DNA from: Arthrobacter sp. AL12
Lineage (GTDB): Bacteria; Actinomycetota; Actinomycetes; Actinomycetales; Micrococcaceae
Assembly: GCF_029960645.1 (NCBI RefSeq)
Contig: NZ_JASBQY010000013.1
Location: 65,238-109,650, forward strand
DNA: 44,413 nt
Reading direction: 5' to 3'
The notes below the pieces were generated by a model. That model was not told the DNA's origin. It did no database searches and saw only the letters and a program-made list of their open reading frames with translations. The position numbers were made by a program, and so were the translations under genes. Shown here in pieces: positions 25,447-34,251 of the stretch (positions are counted from its first letter, which is position 1; every line of letters starts with the position of its first letter).

Positions 25447-26319
25447 TCAGTCTTCGGTGGGAGTGGTGCGCAGCGGGTGGTAGTTCCGCCAGCTGTGCTC
25501 GGGCGCGTAGCCCAGCAGCCGCTTGGCCTTGTCGATCGAAAGCAGGGTTTCGTGCTCGCCGAGGTCCTTGACCACAGGCGCGTTGGGAAACACCTCCGCG
25601 GCGAGGCTGGCGCTGGAGCGGCTCATCACCGTGTCCGCGTTGGCGATGATGAACGCCTCGAACCCCGGCGTGCCGTGCTCGAGGGCGCGGGCGACCGCCT
25701 GCGCGCCGTCCCGGCCGTCAATGTAGCCCCAGAGGTTCCACTTGCGCAGCCTGGCGTCGGTGTCGAAGCCGGGGAACGCCTCGTAGTCCTCCGGGTCCAT
25801 CACGTTGGAGAAGCGCAGGCCTATGATGCTCAGCTCCGGATCCCAGCGGGTGAGCTGGACCGCCATCTGTTCCTCCAGGTGCTTCACCAGGGAGTAGGTG
25901 CTTTCCGGCCGGGCCGGGTACTCCTCGTCGACCGGGATGTAGGGCGGGTCGACGTCGAACGGCAGTCCCAGTACCGTCTCACTGGATGCGTAGACAATCT
26001 TCTTGATCCCGGCGCGGCGGGCCGCCTGGAACACGTTGTAGGTGGCCTGCATGTTGTTCTCGAAGGTTGCAGCATCCGGGGCGTGGCCTGGTGCCGGGAT
26101 CGCGGCCAGGTGCACCAGCGCGTCGAACCCCGAGTGCCGGTCCTCCAGGCCCAGGAGCACGTCCACCACCTGGCCGTAGTCGCGCAGGTCCACCTCGGTA
26201 AACCCGTGCCCGCGAGTGCCGGTGCGGTCCAGGTTGGTGACCTCGTGCCCGTCCTCGCCCAGCCGCCGGACGACGCTCCGGCCGAGCTTTCCGCTTCCTC
26301 CGGTAACAGCAACTCTCAT
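25447..26319 (-). CDS. NAD-dependent epimerase/dehydratase, uronate dehydrogenase-like
   Basis: This 290-residue extended SDR has cofactor motif TGGSGKLG (6-13), the YASSETV strand (110-116), and catalytic Tyr 142 and Lys 146 in STYSLVKH. Resemblance to sugar epimerases and uronate dehydrogenases, and its place beside a dehydratase remnant and an aldo/keto reductase, suggest hexuronate or sugar-acid metabolism. The exact substrate is inference. GAGGAG five bases before the ATG at 26319 fixes the start; the six residues open upstream are left out. Confidence 0.9.
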   Translation of the reverse strand: MRVAVTGGSGKLGRSVVRRLGEDGHEVTNLDRTGTRGHGFTEVDLRDYGQVVDVLLGLEDRHSGFDALVHLAAIPAPGHAPDAATFENNMQATYNVFQAARRAGIKKIVYASSETVLGLPFDVDPPYIPVDEEYPARPESTYSLVKHLEEQMAVQLTRWDPELSIIGLRFSNVMDPEDYEAFPGFDTDARLRKWNLWGYIDGRDGAQAVARALEHGTPGFEAFIIANADTVMSRSSASLAAEVFPNAPVVKDLGEHETLLSIDKAKRLLGYAPEHSWRNYHPLRTTPTED

Positions 26320-26469
26320 CAGTACTCCTCGCATCATGTGGTGTGTGGCGTGTGTCCCACCCTAGAGGGGGCCGGGGCCGGTGCACACCCCTGGCCGGCC
26401 CGCCCGCGGAACCGGAGCCCCGAGGCAGGGTTCCCGCTCGGCTCCGAGTCCAGTTGCGGGCGCCCCCGC

Positions 26470-26486
26470 GTGACTTTTGGCCCTAG
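26470..26486. promoter_or_regulatory. DosR-like box upstream of universal stress gene
   Basis: GTGACTTTTGGCCCTAG fits GGGAC-N4-G(T/G)CCC with one mismatch (GTGAC for GGGAC), 33 bp before the universal stress protein start. In mycobacteria and streptomycetes such sites bind DosR/DevR-type hypoxia regulators. No DosR gene is in the window, so this is tentative. Confidence 0.4.
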
Positions 26487-26518
26487 GCGCGGCCGGGGTG
26501 ACAGGTCAGGCTGGGGCC

Positions 26519-26983
26519 ATGAACGCTGATCAAAGGATAGTCGTGGGCGTGGACGGTTCGGATTTCTCGACGAAGGCGCTCCGGCTTGCCGGGCGCATGG
26601 CGCGCAGCCTGGATGCTCCGCTGGAAGTCGTCACCTGCCTGGGCACCTCGGACCTCTTCCTGGCCTCGCACCTGCCCGAAGAGAGCTCCCCCACCACCAC
26701 CCAACTGGAGGAGACGGCGAAACGGTTCGTCGACGAATCCCTGGAGCGGGCCTTCGGCGGCGACGTCCCGGCAGCCCTGACCCGGACCGTGCAGTTCGGC
26801 CCGCCGGCCAAGGTCCTGGTCGAGGCGAGCCGGGATGCCCAGCTCCTGGTGGTCGGCCGGCGCGGCCGCGGCGGCTTCCTCGCCCAGATCATGGGATCGG
26901 TCAGCGGGGCCTGCGCGGCCCATGCCCATTGCCCGGTCCTGGTGGTCGGCGACGACGAGGAAAAACGCCAGGCTGCGGAATGA
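26519..26983 (+). CDS. Universal stress protein (UspA family)
   Basis: This 154-residue single Usp domain starts RIVVGVDGSDFSTKAL. The ATP-binding signature is GRRGRGGF (113-120) followed by GSVSGACAAHAHCPVLVV. Usp proteins of this type are induced by growth arrest, oxidative or oxygen stress. The ATG at 26519 is chosen over an upstream one because it gives the normal N-terminus. Its stop overlaps the next start as ATGA, coupling it to a membrane protein. A DosR-like site lies upstream. Confidence 0.92.
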   Translation: MNADQRIVVGVDGSDFSTKALRLAGRMARSLDAPLEVVTCLGTSDLFLASHLPEESSPTTTQLEETAKRFVDESLERAFGGDVPAALTRTVQFGPPAKVLVEASRDAQLLVVGRRGRGGFLAQIMGSVSGACAAHAHCPVLVVGDDEEKRQAAE

Positions 26984-27930
26984 ACCGCAGCCGGTGGCCG
27001 GCGCGGGCCCTCTGGACCCTCACCGGTGTGCTGACCCTCCCCGCCGCGGTGACGGGGCTGCTGATCCCGGAGATCTACCGGGGCGTCGTGGCAGCGGAAC
27101 TCCTGCCCGGCGCGGTGTCCCAGGACCTGATGTCCGCCGTCGCCGGCGTTGCCCTGCCGGTCCTGGCCTTCGCCGACCGGCGGGGGTCTTCGAAGGTGCA
27201 GGTCGTGGCGCTGGGAATCCTGGGCTACCTGTTTTACGCGTACGGCATCTACTCCATCGAGCGGACGTACAACGGCTTCTACCTTGTCTACCTGGCCGTC
27301 TTTGCCCTGTCCTTCTGGGGGATGGTCTACACGGCCCTGGAGCTCCGGGCGGACGGGCCGAGGCGGGCGCGGTTGCAAAGGGGCATCCGGTTGCTGTCCG
27401 CCTCGGGCGCACTCCTGCAGCCGCTTATCTTTTATCCGCTGTGGATCGCCATGCTGCTTCCGCTGATGCGGACCGGCGATCAGATCGATTCGCTCTATTC
27501 CGTCTTCGTCCTTGACCTGTGCTTCATCATGCCGGCGTTCCTCATCCTCGCCGTCCTGACGTTCCGCGGCCGCTGGCCCGGGCTGGTGTTCATGCCCTCG
27601 CTCGATCTGCTCGGCTTCACGCTGATCCTTTCCCTGGCGCTGGGGGAATTGTTCAAGCCGCTCTTCAACGTCCCGGTCTCCGCGTCGTCCCTGTGGTCCT
27701 CGGTACTGCTCTCGGCCTTGTTCCTGCTGGTGGGCGGGCTGCACCTCTGGAAGCTGGATTTGAATCCCGGCGGCGGCGCGGCGCGGCGCACCCGGACTCC
27801 CCTGACCCAAACGGCGGATGCCGCCGACGCCGTTCCCGGTCCGGGCGCGGGTCGAGGAAGGGGCGCGGGCTCCGGTCCGGGCGCCGACGCCGTTCCGGGC
27901 GCGGGTCCGGGACCCGGTCCGGGGAGGTAG
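26980..27930 (+). CDS. Multi-pass membrane protein with Pro/Gly-rich tail
   Basis: This is an unrecognised 316-residue protein. About eight membrane helices can be drawn (11-30, 52-66, 74-92, 100-121, 142-163, 171-196, 203-224, 239-257). The last 35 residues are a low-complexity Pro-Gly-Ala-Arg tail (from ADAVPGPGAGRG on) encoded by GC-rich repeats. No transporter or enzyme motif was found. It overlaps the stress-protein stop by ATGA and its stop abuts the ribosome site of a 43-codon gene, so it sits in a four-gene operon with the SRPBCC gene. Confidence 0.82.
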   Translation: MNRSRWPARALWTLTGVLTLPAAVTGLLIPEIYRGVVAAELLPGAVSQDLMSAVAGVALPVLAFADRRGSSKVQVVALGILGYLFYAYGIYSIERTYNGFYLVYLAVFALSFWGMVYTALELRADGPRRARLQRGIRLLSASGALLQPLIFYPLWIAMLLPLMRTGDQIDSLYSVFVLDLCFIMPAFLILAVLTFRGRWPGLVFMPSLDLLGFTLILSLALGELFKPLFNVPVSASSLWSSVLLSALFLLVGGLHLWKLDLNPGGGAARRTRTPLTQTADAADAVPGPGAGRGRGAGSGPGADAVPGAGPGPGPGR

Positions 27931-27936
27931 GAGCTC

Positions 27937-28068
27937 ATGGCACAGTTGCAGGCCGCGGACCAGGTCCGGCACGCGGAGCGAACCGGACGGCCGGGAAGAA
28001 TCGTGGGCGGCTTCTTCCTCTTCACCGGCGGGATCCAGCAAACACTGGAAGGAAGCCGCATCCGATGA
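27937..28068 (+). CDS. 43-residue small protein, translationally coupled
   Basis: A clear GGGGAGGTAGGAG, overlapping the stop of the membrane protein, precedes this ATG. The protein reads MAQLQAADQVRHAERTGRPG then RIVGGFFLFTGGIQQTLEGSRIR; a short hydrophobic stretch (23-32) is too weak for a sure membrane helix. The stop overlaps the next start as ATGA. It could be a real small protein or a leader that couples translation of the SRPBCC gene. Confidence 0.55.
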   Translation: MAQLQAADQVRHAERTGRPGRIVGGFFLFTGGIQQTLEGSRIR

Positions 28069-28763
28069 GCCGGACCCCTGCCTCCCTCCTGCTCCGTGGA
28101 CCGCTGGCTGCCCTGGCGGCGGCAGCGGTTGCCGCCGGCTACGTCCTCGCCGTCCGTCCCCGGATGCTGCACTGGGGTGCGAGCGCCCAGGAGACCGCCG
28201 CCCCGCTTCCGGGCGACGAGCTCGTGCGGACCCCCCGGATGCAGAGCACACGGGCCGTCACCATCAACGCGCCGCCCGCGAGCGTCTGGCCCTGGCTGGT
28301 CCAGCTGGGGGCCGGACGCGGCGGGCTGTACGGCTACGACCTGCGGGGGAACGCCGCGGGCCCCGGCCTGCACAGCGCAGACCGGATCCTTCCCGAATTC
28401 CAGCAGCTCGACGTCGGTGATGCCGTCCCGCTGGTATTCAGGAGGGGGCGGGACGTGGGGATTCCCGTCCGGCGCGTGGAGGACGGATCGGTGCTGGGTC
28501 TCGGCGGCACGATGGATCCGCGCACCGGACAGATCAAACCCTCCGGCGGTGCTCCCGCCGGGCCGCGGGTGGAGCTCGGCTGGACGTTTGTGCTGCAGCC
28601 AGTGAACGGGGACGGCACGCGGCTTCTGTCCCGGACACGCTACGATTATTCCCCGCTGCCCGTGGGCCTGATCCTCCGGCCAGTGCTGGAACCACTGCAG
28701 TTCATGCTGGAACGGCACATGCTCCTGGGCATCAAGTCCCGGGCAGAAGGCCTTCGCCGGTAG
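28065..28763 (+). CDS. SRPBCC-family protein with N-terminal membrane anchor
   Basis: This 232-residue protein starts with a hydrophobic helix (about 13-29, LAALAAAAVAAGYVLAV) that is probably an uncleaved anchor. A START/SRPBCC-like domain follows: ITINAPPASVWPWL-type strand, LGAGRGGLYGYDL, LHSADRILPEF, VGDAVPLVF and a C-terminal long helix. Such domains bind hydrophobic ligands; the ligand is unknown. GGAAGGAAG lies upstream and the ATG overlaps the stop of the 43-codon gene. Confidence 0.82.
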   Translation: MSRTPASLLLRGPLAALAAAAVAAGYVLAVRPRMLHWGASAQETAAPLPGDELVRTPRMQSTRAVTINAPPASVWPWLVQLGAGRGGLYGYDLRGNAAGPGLHSADRILPEFQQLDVGDAVPLVFRRGRDVGIPVRRVEDGSVLGLGGTMDPRTGQIKPSGGAPAGPRVELGWTFVLQPVNGDGTRLLSRTRYDYSPLPVGLILRPVLEPLQFMLERHMLLGIKSRAEGLRR

Positions 28764-28890
28764 CCGGGCGCGAGCTGGTCGCCCCGCGGGGCCTTCATGA
28801 CCTTGTGCCCTACGCCGGCTGCCGACTCGGGAATAGCCTGAAAGCTCAAGGGCGGTGCGCGTCCGCCCGCCGGGTTCCGGGAGGCAAACC

Positions 28891-29643
28891 GTGAAATCAG
28901 CCAATACCAGCATCATCGCCGGCATTGCACTAATGGCGGCCGGAGTCCTGTTGCTGCTGGATCTGCTCGGGATCCTGGACAGCGCGGCCATCGTGTGGCC
29001 GTTGATTTTCGCTGCGGCAGGGACCGCGTTCGTGGTCCTGTTCGTCCGCAGCCGGGACAACTGGTGGGCCGCCATCCCCGGCTCGGTGTTCCTGGGGCTG
29101 GCGGCGGTTGTCCTGGCCACCCAGCTCTGGGCGGGGCCGGCCGCCTATTGGGCCGGTGCCCTCCTGTTCCTGTTCATGGGCGCAGGCTTCGGTGCGGTGT
29201 ATGTGCGCGAACGCTCCAACTGGTGGGCACTGATCCCCTGCGGGGTGATGCTGACGCTGGCACTGGTGGTGGCCCTCCCTCCGACCTGGCAGGGCATGCC
29301 GGTTGCCGCCGTGCTGTTCCTGGGCCTGGCTGCCACGTTCGTGGTGCTTGCCCTGGTTCCCGTTATGCCCGAACCCCGCCCCGGCCAGCCTGCCGCCCGC
29401 CCCGGCCAGCCTGCCGCCGTCGCCGGCAAGCAAGGGGATGCGGAACCGGCCAGGATGAAGTGGCCCCTGATTCCGGCCGCGGTCCTGGCCATGCTGGGGC
29501 TGATTTTCGCCGTGCAGGCTACGACATTACTCACCGCGAGCGAGTACTTCGTCCCGGTGCTCCTGGTCCTCGCCGGCGTGGCGCTGCTGGTCTACGCCTA
29601 CCGCCACCGCACCGGCGGCCAGCACAAGGTGCACGGGGCCTGA
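28891..29643 (+). CDS. LiaI/LiaF-like multi-pass membrane protein
   Basis: This 250-residue protein has about eight membrane helices. It contains an internal duplication: SRDNWWAAIPGSV and ERSNWWALIPCGV each follow a helix pair, which resembles the LiaI/LiaF-type transmembrane unit linked to envelope stress. A cytoplasmic or external loop near residue 165 has a perfect tandem of seven residues, RPGQPAA, from a 21-bp duplication (29377-29418). Start is GTG with GGGAGGC; an upstream GTG at 28855 is less likely. Function is unknown. Confidence 0.78.
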   Translation: MKSANTSIIAGIALMAAGVLLLLDLLGILDSAAIVWPLIFAAAGTAFVVLFVRSRDNWWAAIPGSVFLGLAAVVLATQLWAGPAAYWAGALLFLFMGAGFGAVYVRERSNWWALIPCGVMLTLALVVALPPTWQGMPVAAVLFLGLAATFVVLALVPVMPEPRPGQPAARPGQPAAVAGKQGDAEPARMKWPLIPAAVLAMLGLIFAVQATTLLTASEYFVPVLLVLAGVALLVYAYRHRTGGQHKVHGA

Positions 29644-29647
29644 CGGA

Positions 29648-30061
29648 TCAGCTGTCCCCGGCCAGCTCGGCCATGGCCGCCCGCAGGCGTGTGCCGGCGT
29701 CGTCCGCCACGTCGCGGACCGCGGGGTTCCCGCTGAGCTGCACCATGGTTTGCGGGTCGATGGCCTGGACCGTCGTCGCAGTGGCGTCCGTTCCGCGGCG
29801 CACCACCACATTGCAGGGCAGGAGCGCCCCCATTTCCGGTTCGGCGGCGAGCGCCCGGCTCGCGAGCATCGGATTGCAGGCACCGAGGATGACATAGTCC
29901 CCCAGGGCGTCCGCGGCGTCCTCGCCGAGTTTGGCGGCAAAGGTCGCGCGCACATCGATTTCCGAGAGGATCCCGAACCCCTGGGCGGCTAGCGCGGCAC
30001 GCGTCTTTTCGACGGCGTCCTCCCAGCTCAGCGGGACAACGGCCGTGTAGGTGTAGGTCAT
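29648..30061 (-). CDS. DUF302 family protein
   Basis: This 137-residue protein has the DUF302 pattern: TYTAVVPLSWEDAVEKTRAAL, FGILSEIDVRATFAAKLG, YVILGACNPMLASRAL, EMGALLPCNVVVRR. The domain is found in small cytosolic proteins often near redox or metal-stress genes; its biochemistry is unsettled. The conserved Cys residues in GACNP and LPCNV could bind a ligand. Its start overlaps the stop of the phosphoribosyltransferase-hydrolase gene as ATGA, so both are co-translated. Confidence 0.88.
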   Translation of the reverse strand: MTYTYTAVVPLSWEDAVEKTRAALAAQGFGILSEIDVRATFAAKLGEDAADALGDYVILGACNPMLASRALAAEPEMGALLPCNVVVRRGTDATATTVQAIDPQTMVQLSGNPAVRDVADDAGTRLRAAMAELAGDS

Positions 30062-31416
30062 GCAGTTGCTCCTGGAGTGGTGTTGGCCGGCAAAAGGTAG
30101 TCGACAAACCAGTCCCTGGCGAGGATGGCTGCCGCGGCCAGCGTACCGGGTTCCTCGAAGAGATGCGTGGCGCCCTGGACGACGGCCAGCTGGTTGGGGC
30201 AGCGCATCATGGACTTCGCCTTGCGGTTCAGCTCCAGCACCTCGTGGTCGTAGCTGCCCACGATGAGGAGGGTTGGCGCCCGGACGGCGGACAGCCGAGG
30301 GCCGGCCAGGTCCGGGCGGCCGCCGCGGGAGACGACGGCGTCGATCCTGGCGGTTGGTTCGGAGGCGGCCCAGAGCGCGGCGCCGGCACCGGTGCTGGCG
30401 CCGAAATAGCCGGCGGTGCAGGCGGCCGTGTCCTGGCGGGTGGCGAGCCAGTCGGTGGCCGCGGACAGCCGGCGGGCCAGCAGTTCGATGTCGAAGACGT
30501 TGGCCCGGTTCTGTTCCTCCGCCGGGGTCAGCAGGTCCAGCAGCAGAGTGCCGAGCCCTGCCTGCTGGAGGACTCCGGCCACGTACCGGTTCCGCGGGCT
30601 GTGCCGGCTGCTGCCGCTGCCGTGCGCGAACAGGACCACGCCGCGGGCCGGGACCGGCAGGTGCAGCTGGCCCTGGAGCCGTACTCCGCGCGACGGGATT
30701 TCGACTTCCGCATCGAACACCGTCGCATCCTGCACGCTGGCCGCGGCGGGCTTCCGGGACTCGGGCTGCGAGTTCTGCAGGCGCTTGGTCGCGGCATCGA
30801 GCAGCTGCACAACCTCTTCGTCTTCGGTGGGCGAGAAATCGCGGTAGTGGTAACCGACCGCGGAGAACTGGTGCGGGGTGGCGAGGCAGACCACCTCGTC
30901 AGGCTCGGCCAGGCTCCTGAGGGTGTCGGCGGGGGCGACCGGGACGGCCAGGATGACCCTCGCGGCACCGAGCTTCCGCGCGGTCCGGCACGCGACCCGG
31001 GCGGTGGATCCGGTGGCGATCCCGTCGTCGACAATAATGGCGATGCGCCCGGTGAGGTCCTGCCGGGTCCGGCCATTCCGGAACCGGGCCACACGGCTCT
31101 CCAGAACGGCGCGTTCGTGGTCCTCGACGGCCTGCAACTCTGCGTCGCTGACCCGGGCATGGGCGAGCACGTGTTCTTCAAGCACGCGGGCGCCGCCCTC
31201 CCCGATCGCTCCCATGGCAAGCTCCGGCTGGTAGGGAAGGCCCAGCTTCCGCACCACGATCACGTCCAGCGGCGCGTCGAGGGCTGCGGCGACTTCGAAG
31301 GCCACGGGGACGCCGCCGCGGGGCAGACCCAGGACCACGATGTCCTGGCCGCGGAATTCTGCGAGCCGCCTTCCCAGCTGCCGGCCGGCGTCGACCCTGT
31401 CTTCGAAAATGGTCAT
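30058..31416 (-). CDS. Phosphoribosyltransferase-alpha/beta hydrolase fusion protein
   Basis: This 452-residue protein has two domains. Residues 1-215 are a type I phosphoribosyltransferase with the PRPP-binding loop IIVDDGIATGSTA (127-139). Residues 235-445 are a dienelactone-hydrolase-like alpha/beta hydrolase with GYFGASTGAG (nucleophile Ser 341), probable Asp 390 and His 418. The same fusion occurs in mycobacterial Rv0571c, a DosR-regulon protein of unknown reaction. A partial DosR-like sequence (GGGACATCGGCC, 31435-31446) lies just upstream. Substrates of both domains are unknown. DUF302 is coupled downstream. Confidence 0.9.
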   Translation of the reverse strand: MTIFEDRVDAGRQLGRRLAEFRGQDIVVLGLPRGGVPVAFEVAAALDAPLDVIVVRKLGLPYQPELAMGAIGEGGARVLEEHVLAHARVSDAELQAVEDHERAVLESRVARFRNGRTRQDLTGRIAIIVDDGIATGSTARVACRTARKLGAARVILAVPVAPADTLRSLAEPDEVVCLATPHQFSAVGYHYRDFSPTEDEEVVQLLDAATKRLQNSQPESRKPAAASVQDATVFDAEVEIPSRGVRLQGQLHLPVPARGVVLFAHGSGSSRHSPRNRYVAGVLQQAGLGTLLLDLLTPAEEQNRANVFDIELLARRLSAATDWLATRQDTAACTAGYFGASTGAGAALWAASEPTARIDAVVSRGGRPDLAGPRLSAVRAPTLLIVGSYDHEVLELNRKAKSMMRCPNQLAVVQGATHLFEEPGTLAAAAILARDWFVDYLLPANTTPGATA

Positions 31417-31516
31417 CGGTATGGCTTTCCAATCGGGACATCGGCCGTGACCTCATCCAGGCGTGCGCTTTGCAGGCCCGGAAATTGACCAGTTGGCCGC
31501 TCTCTCCCACTATCTG

Positions 31517-34243
31517 TCAGGAGGTCCCGGGACGTGAGGGCCTTTGTGCCCGGATTGGCCGGCGCCCCCGCCCGGGGCCGCGGCGGCGGAGCATATGGCC
31601 CGTTGTCGCGGTGCTGAACCGCGCGGCCCGGCGCGCGATGTGGTGGGTCCGGACGCGCCGCCGGACCCCCGCAGGCCTGGGCAGGACGGGCTGCTGCGCG
31701 GCGCGGGAGTAGAACCAGAGTTTGGCCACTTCGACCATCACCAGGTACACCGCGGCCATCCCGAGCAGGGCCAGGAAGAACGGGACGGGCAGCGGATCGA
31801 AGCCAAGCACCCCGGCCAGCGGCGAGAGCGGAAGGTACACCCCGAGGGCCACGACGCCCAGCGAAGCTCCGACCAGGCCCACCGACGGCCGGCTGCGGAA
31901 GAAGGGCACCCGCCGGGTCCGGATGACGAAGATGATCAGCGTCTGGGTCACGATGGACTCGATGAACCAGCCGGCCCGGAATTCGCCGGGGACGGCGTCG
32001 AAGACAAACAGCATCAGGGCGAACGTGGCGAAATCGAAGAGGGAGCTGATCGGGCCGAAAAGGAACATGAAGCGCCGGATGAAACCGATGTCCCAGTGCG
32101 AGGGCGCCAGCAGTTGTTCCTTGTCCACCCGGTCCCCCGGGATGGCGAGCTGGCCGGCGTCGTAAAGCAGGTTGTTCAGCAGGATCTGCCCCGGCAGCAT
32201 CGGCAGGAAGCTCAGCGCCACCGAGGCCGTGGCCGCGCTGAACATGTTGCCGAAGTTGCTGGAGGTCCCCATCAGAACGTACTTGATGGTGTTGGCGAAG
32301 ATCCGCCGGCCCTCCATCACGCCTTCGGCCAGGACGCCGAGGTCCTTGTCCAACAGCACGACGTCGGCCGCGTCCTTGGCGACGTCGGTGGCGCTGTCGA
32401 CGGAGATGCCGATGTCCGCGGCGTGCAGGGCGAGGGCGTCGTTGACGCCGTCGCCCATGAAGCCGACGGACCCTCCGCTCTGCCGCAGCAGCCTGATGAT
32501 CCGGGCTTTCTGTTCGGGCGAGACCCGGGCGAAAATGCTGGCCTCCCGCGCCGCGGCGGCCAGTTCCGGATCGGACATCGCCTCGACCGCGGCGCCGGTC
32601 AGTGTTCCGCCGGAGAGGACTCCGAGCTCGTCGCAGACCTTTTCGGCCACCCTGGCGTTGTCCCCGGTGGCGATCTTGACGGTGATGCCGAGTTCCTCGA
32701 GCCGGTCCAGGGAGGCTCGTGCGGTGGCCTTGGGCCGGTCCAGGAAGATCAGGAAACCGGCGAGGACCAGCTCTTTTTCGTCGGCGGGCCCGATCGCGGT
32801 CAGGCCCGGGGCGGCCCGGGTGGCGACGGCAACCACCCGGGATCCGGCGTCGAACTGTTCGTCCAGCATTGCCTGCACGCTGGCCGGGGTGTCGGCGCAG
32901 AGCGCCAGGACGTCTTCCGGTGACCCCTTGGTGAGAATCCGGGCCGGGGCGCCTGCTTCCCGGACCAGCACGCTGGTCCGGCGCCGCAGATGATCGAAGT
33001 CGATGACGTCGAGTCGCTCGTACCGGACGGGCCGGAAGGCCGCGGCGCCGGCGGAAGCCCACAGTGCGGCGTCCAGGGGGTTCAGGCCCACCGGGGAGCT
33101 TTGGGATTCCACGTAGTCGGCCTCGGTGGCCAGCAGCCCCAGGGTGAGCAGCTCCCCGGCGGAGATGCCGGGGGCAGCGGGCAGGGCGGCGGTGAAGCTG
33201 ATCCGGCCCTCCGTCAGCGTCCCGGTTTTGTCGGTCACCAATACGTCCATGTCGCCGAGGTCCTCGATGCAGACCAGACGTTTGACGAGGACTTTGCGTT
33301 TGGCCAGCTGCCGGGTTCCGGTGGCCAGGCTCGTGCTGACGATGGCGGGCAGCAGTTGCGGCGTGATCCCGACGGCGATCGCGAGGGAGAACAGCAGCGA
33401 TTCAATCACCGGCCGCTGCAGCAGCAGGTTGGCGATGAAGATCAGGGACGTGAGGCCGATGGCCACCTGGAGCAGGAGGTAGGAGAAGCGTTGCAGGCCC
33501 AGCTGGAATTCGGTCTGGGGCTGGCGCTCGCCGAGGCCGAGGGCAATCCGGCCGAATTCGGCTCGGCCGCCGGTGGAGACCACCACCCCGGTGCAGCTGC
33601 CGGCCTGGATCACGGTTCCCATGAACAGGCACGACGTCAGGTCCCCCAGCGCCGCGGCGCCGGGCACGGGGGCGGGGTCCTTGCTGACCGGCATCGATTC
33701 ACCCGTAAGGATGCTTTCGTCGCAGAGCAGGTCCTTCGCCGTCAGCAGCCGCATATCGGCGGGGATGATCGCGCCGATAGCCAGGTGCACGACGTCGCCG
33801 GGCACCAGGACGGTGACGTCGGCTTCCTGGGGCGTTCCGTCGCGGACCACAACGGCGCGGTGGGTGACGCGGGAGTGCAGCGCCTCAGCGGCGCGTTCGG
33901 CACGGAACTCGTTGCTGAACCCCAGACCGACGCTGACCACCAGGATGACGCCGATCACGATCGCGTTAGTGGCATCGCCGAGGAAGAGCGAAAGCCCGGC
34001 GGTGACAAGCAGCAGGATCAGGATAGGGCTGCGTAGTTGCCGCCCCAGGACCGATAATGCGCTGGCCTTGTGGGTGCGGAGCGCATTGGGTCCCAGCTCG
34101 GCGAGGCGCCGGGCGGCCTCGCCGCTGCCCAGGCCCCCCGCGCCGGAGCCAAGCCGGGCGGCGACCTCTTCGGCTGGCCGGTGGGCAGCGTCGGAGATCG
34201 CTAACGGCAGGGAGTGAGGTTCCCGGACATCGAGCGGACGCAT
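31517..34243 (-). CDS. Magnesium-type P-type ATPase (MgtA-like)
   Basis: This 908-residue P3B-type ATPase would import Mg2+ across the membrane. Seen: actuator LTGESMP, phosphorylated Asp 338 in DKTGTLTEG, LTKGSPEDVL, ATGDNARVAEKVC, and GDGVNDALAL near 600. About ten membrane helices are arranged as 2+2+6. The C-terminal 45 residues are an Arg/Pro-rich tail not typical of MgtA. The frame is open 87 residues further upstream but that part is unlike the family, so the ATG at 34243 is used despite a weak ribosome site. A 67-codon gene ends 8 bp before it. No Mg-sensing leader was recognised. Confidence 0.93.
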   Translation of the reverse strand: MRPLDVREPHSLPLAISDAAHRPAEEVAARLGSGAGGLGSGEAARRLAELGPNALRTHKASALSVLGRQLRSPILILLLVTAGLSLFLGDATNAIVIGVILVVSVGLGFSNEFRAERAAEALHSRVTHRAVVVRDGTPQEADVTVLVPGDVVHLAIGAIIPADMRLLTAKDLLCDESILTGESMPVSKDPAPVPGAAALGDLTSCLFMGTVIQAGSCTGVVVSTGGRAEFGRIALGLGERQPQTEFQLGLQRFSYLLLQVAIGLTSLIFIANLLLQRPVIESLLFSLAIAVGITPQLLPAIVSTSLATGTRQLAKRKVLVKRLVCIEDLGDMDVLVTDKTGTLTEGRISFTAALPAAPGISAGELLTLGLLATEADYVESQSSPVGLNPLDAALWASAGAAAFRPVRYERLDVIDFDHLRRRTSVLVREAGAPARILTKGSPEDVLALCADTPASVQAMLDEQFDAGSRVVAVATRAAPGLTAIGPADEKELVLAGFLIFLDRPKATARASLDRLEELGITVKIATGDNARVAEKVCDELGVLSGGTLTGAAVEAMSDPELAAAAREASIFARVSPEQKARIIRLLRQSGGSVGFMGDGVNDALALHAADIGISVDSATDVAKDAADVVLLDKDLGVLAEGVMEGRRIFANTIKYVLMGTSSNFGNMFSAATASVALSFLPMLPGQILLNNLLYDAGQLAIPGDRVDKEQLLAPSHWDIGFIRRFMFLFGPISSLFDFATFALMLFVFDAVPGEFRAGWFIESIVTQTLIIFVIRTRRVPFFRSRPSVGLVGASLGVVALGVYLPLSPLAGVLGFDPLPVPFFLALLGMAAVYLVMVEVAKLWFYSRAAQQPVLPRPAGVRRRVRTHHIARRAARFSTATTGHMLRRRGPGRGRRPIRAQRPSRPGTS

Positions 34244-34251
34244 TTCGATGT

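Noticed and set aside
31413..33062. 549-codon minus-strand frame
   Set aside because: It is an out-of-frame shadow of the P-type ATPase on the same strand with an Arg/Gly-rich nonsense composition.
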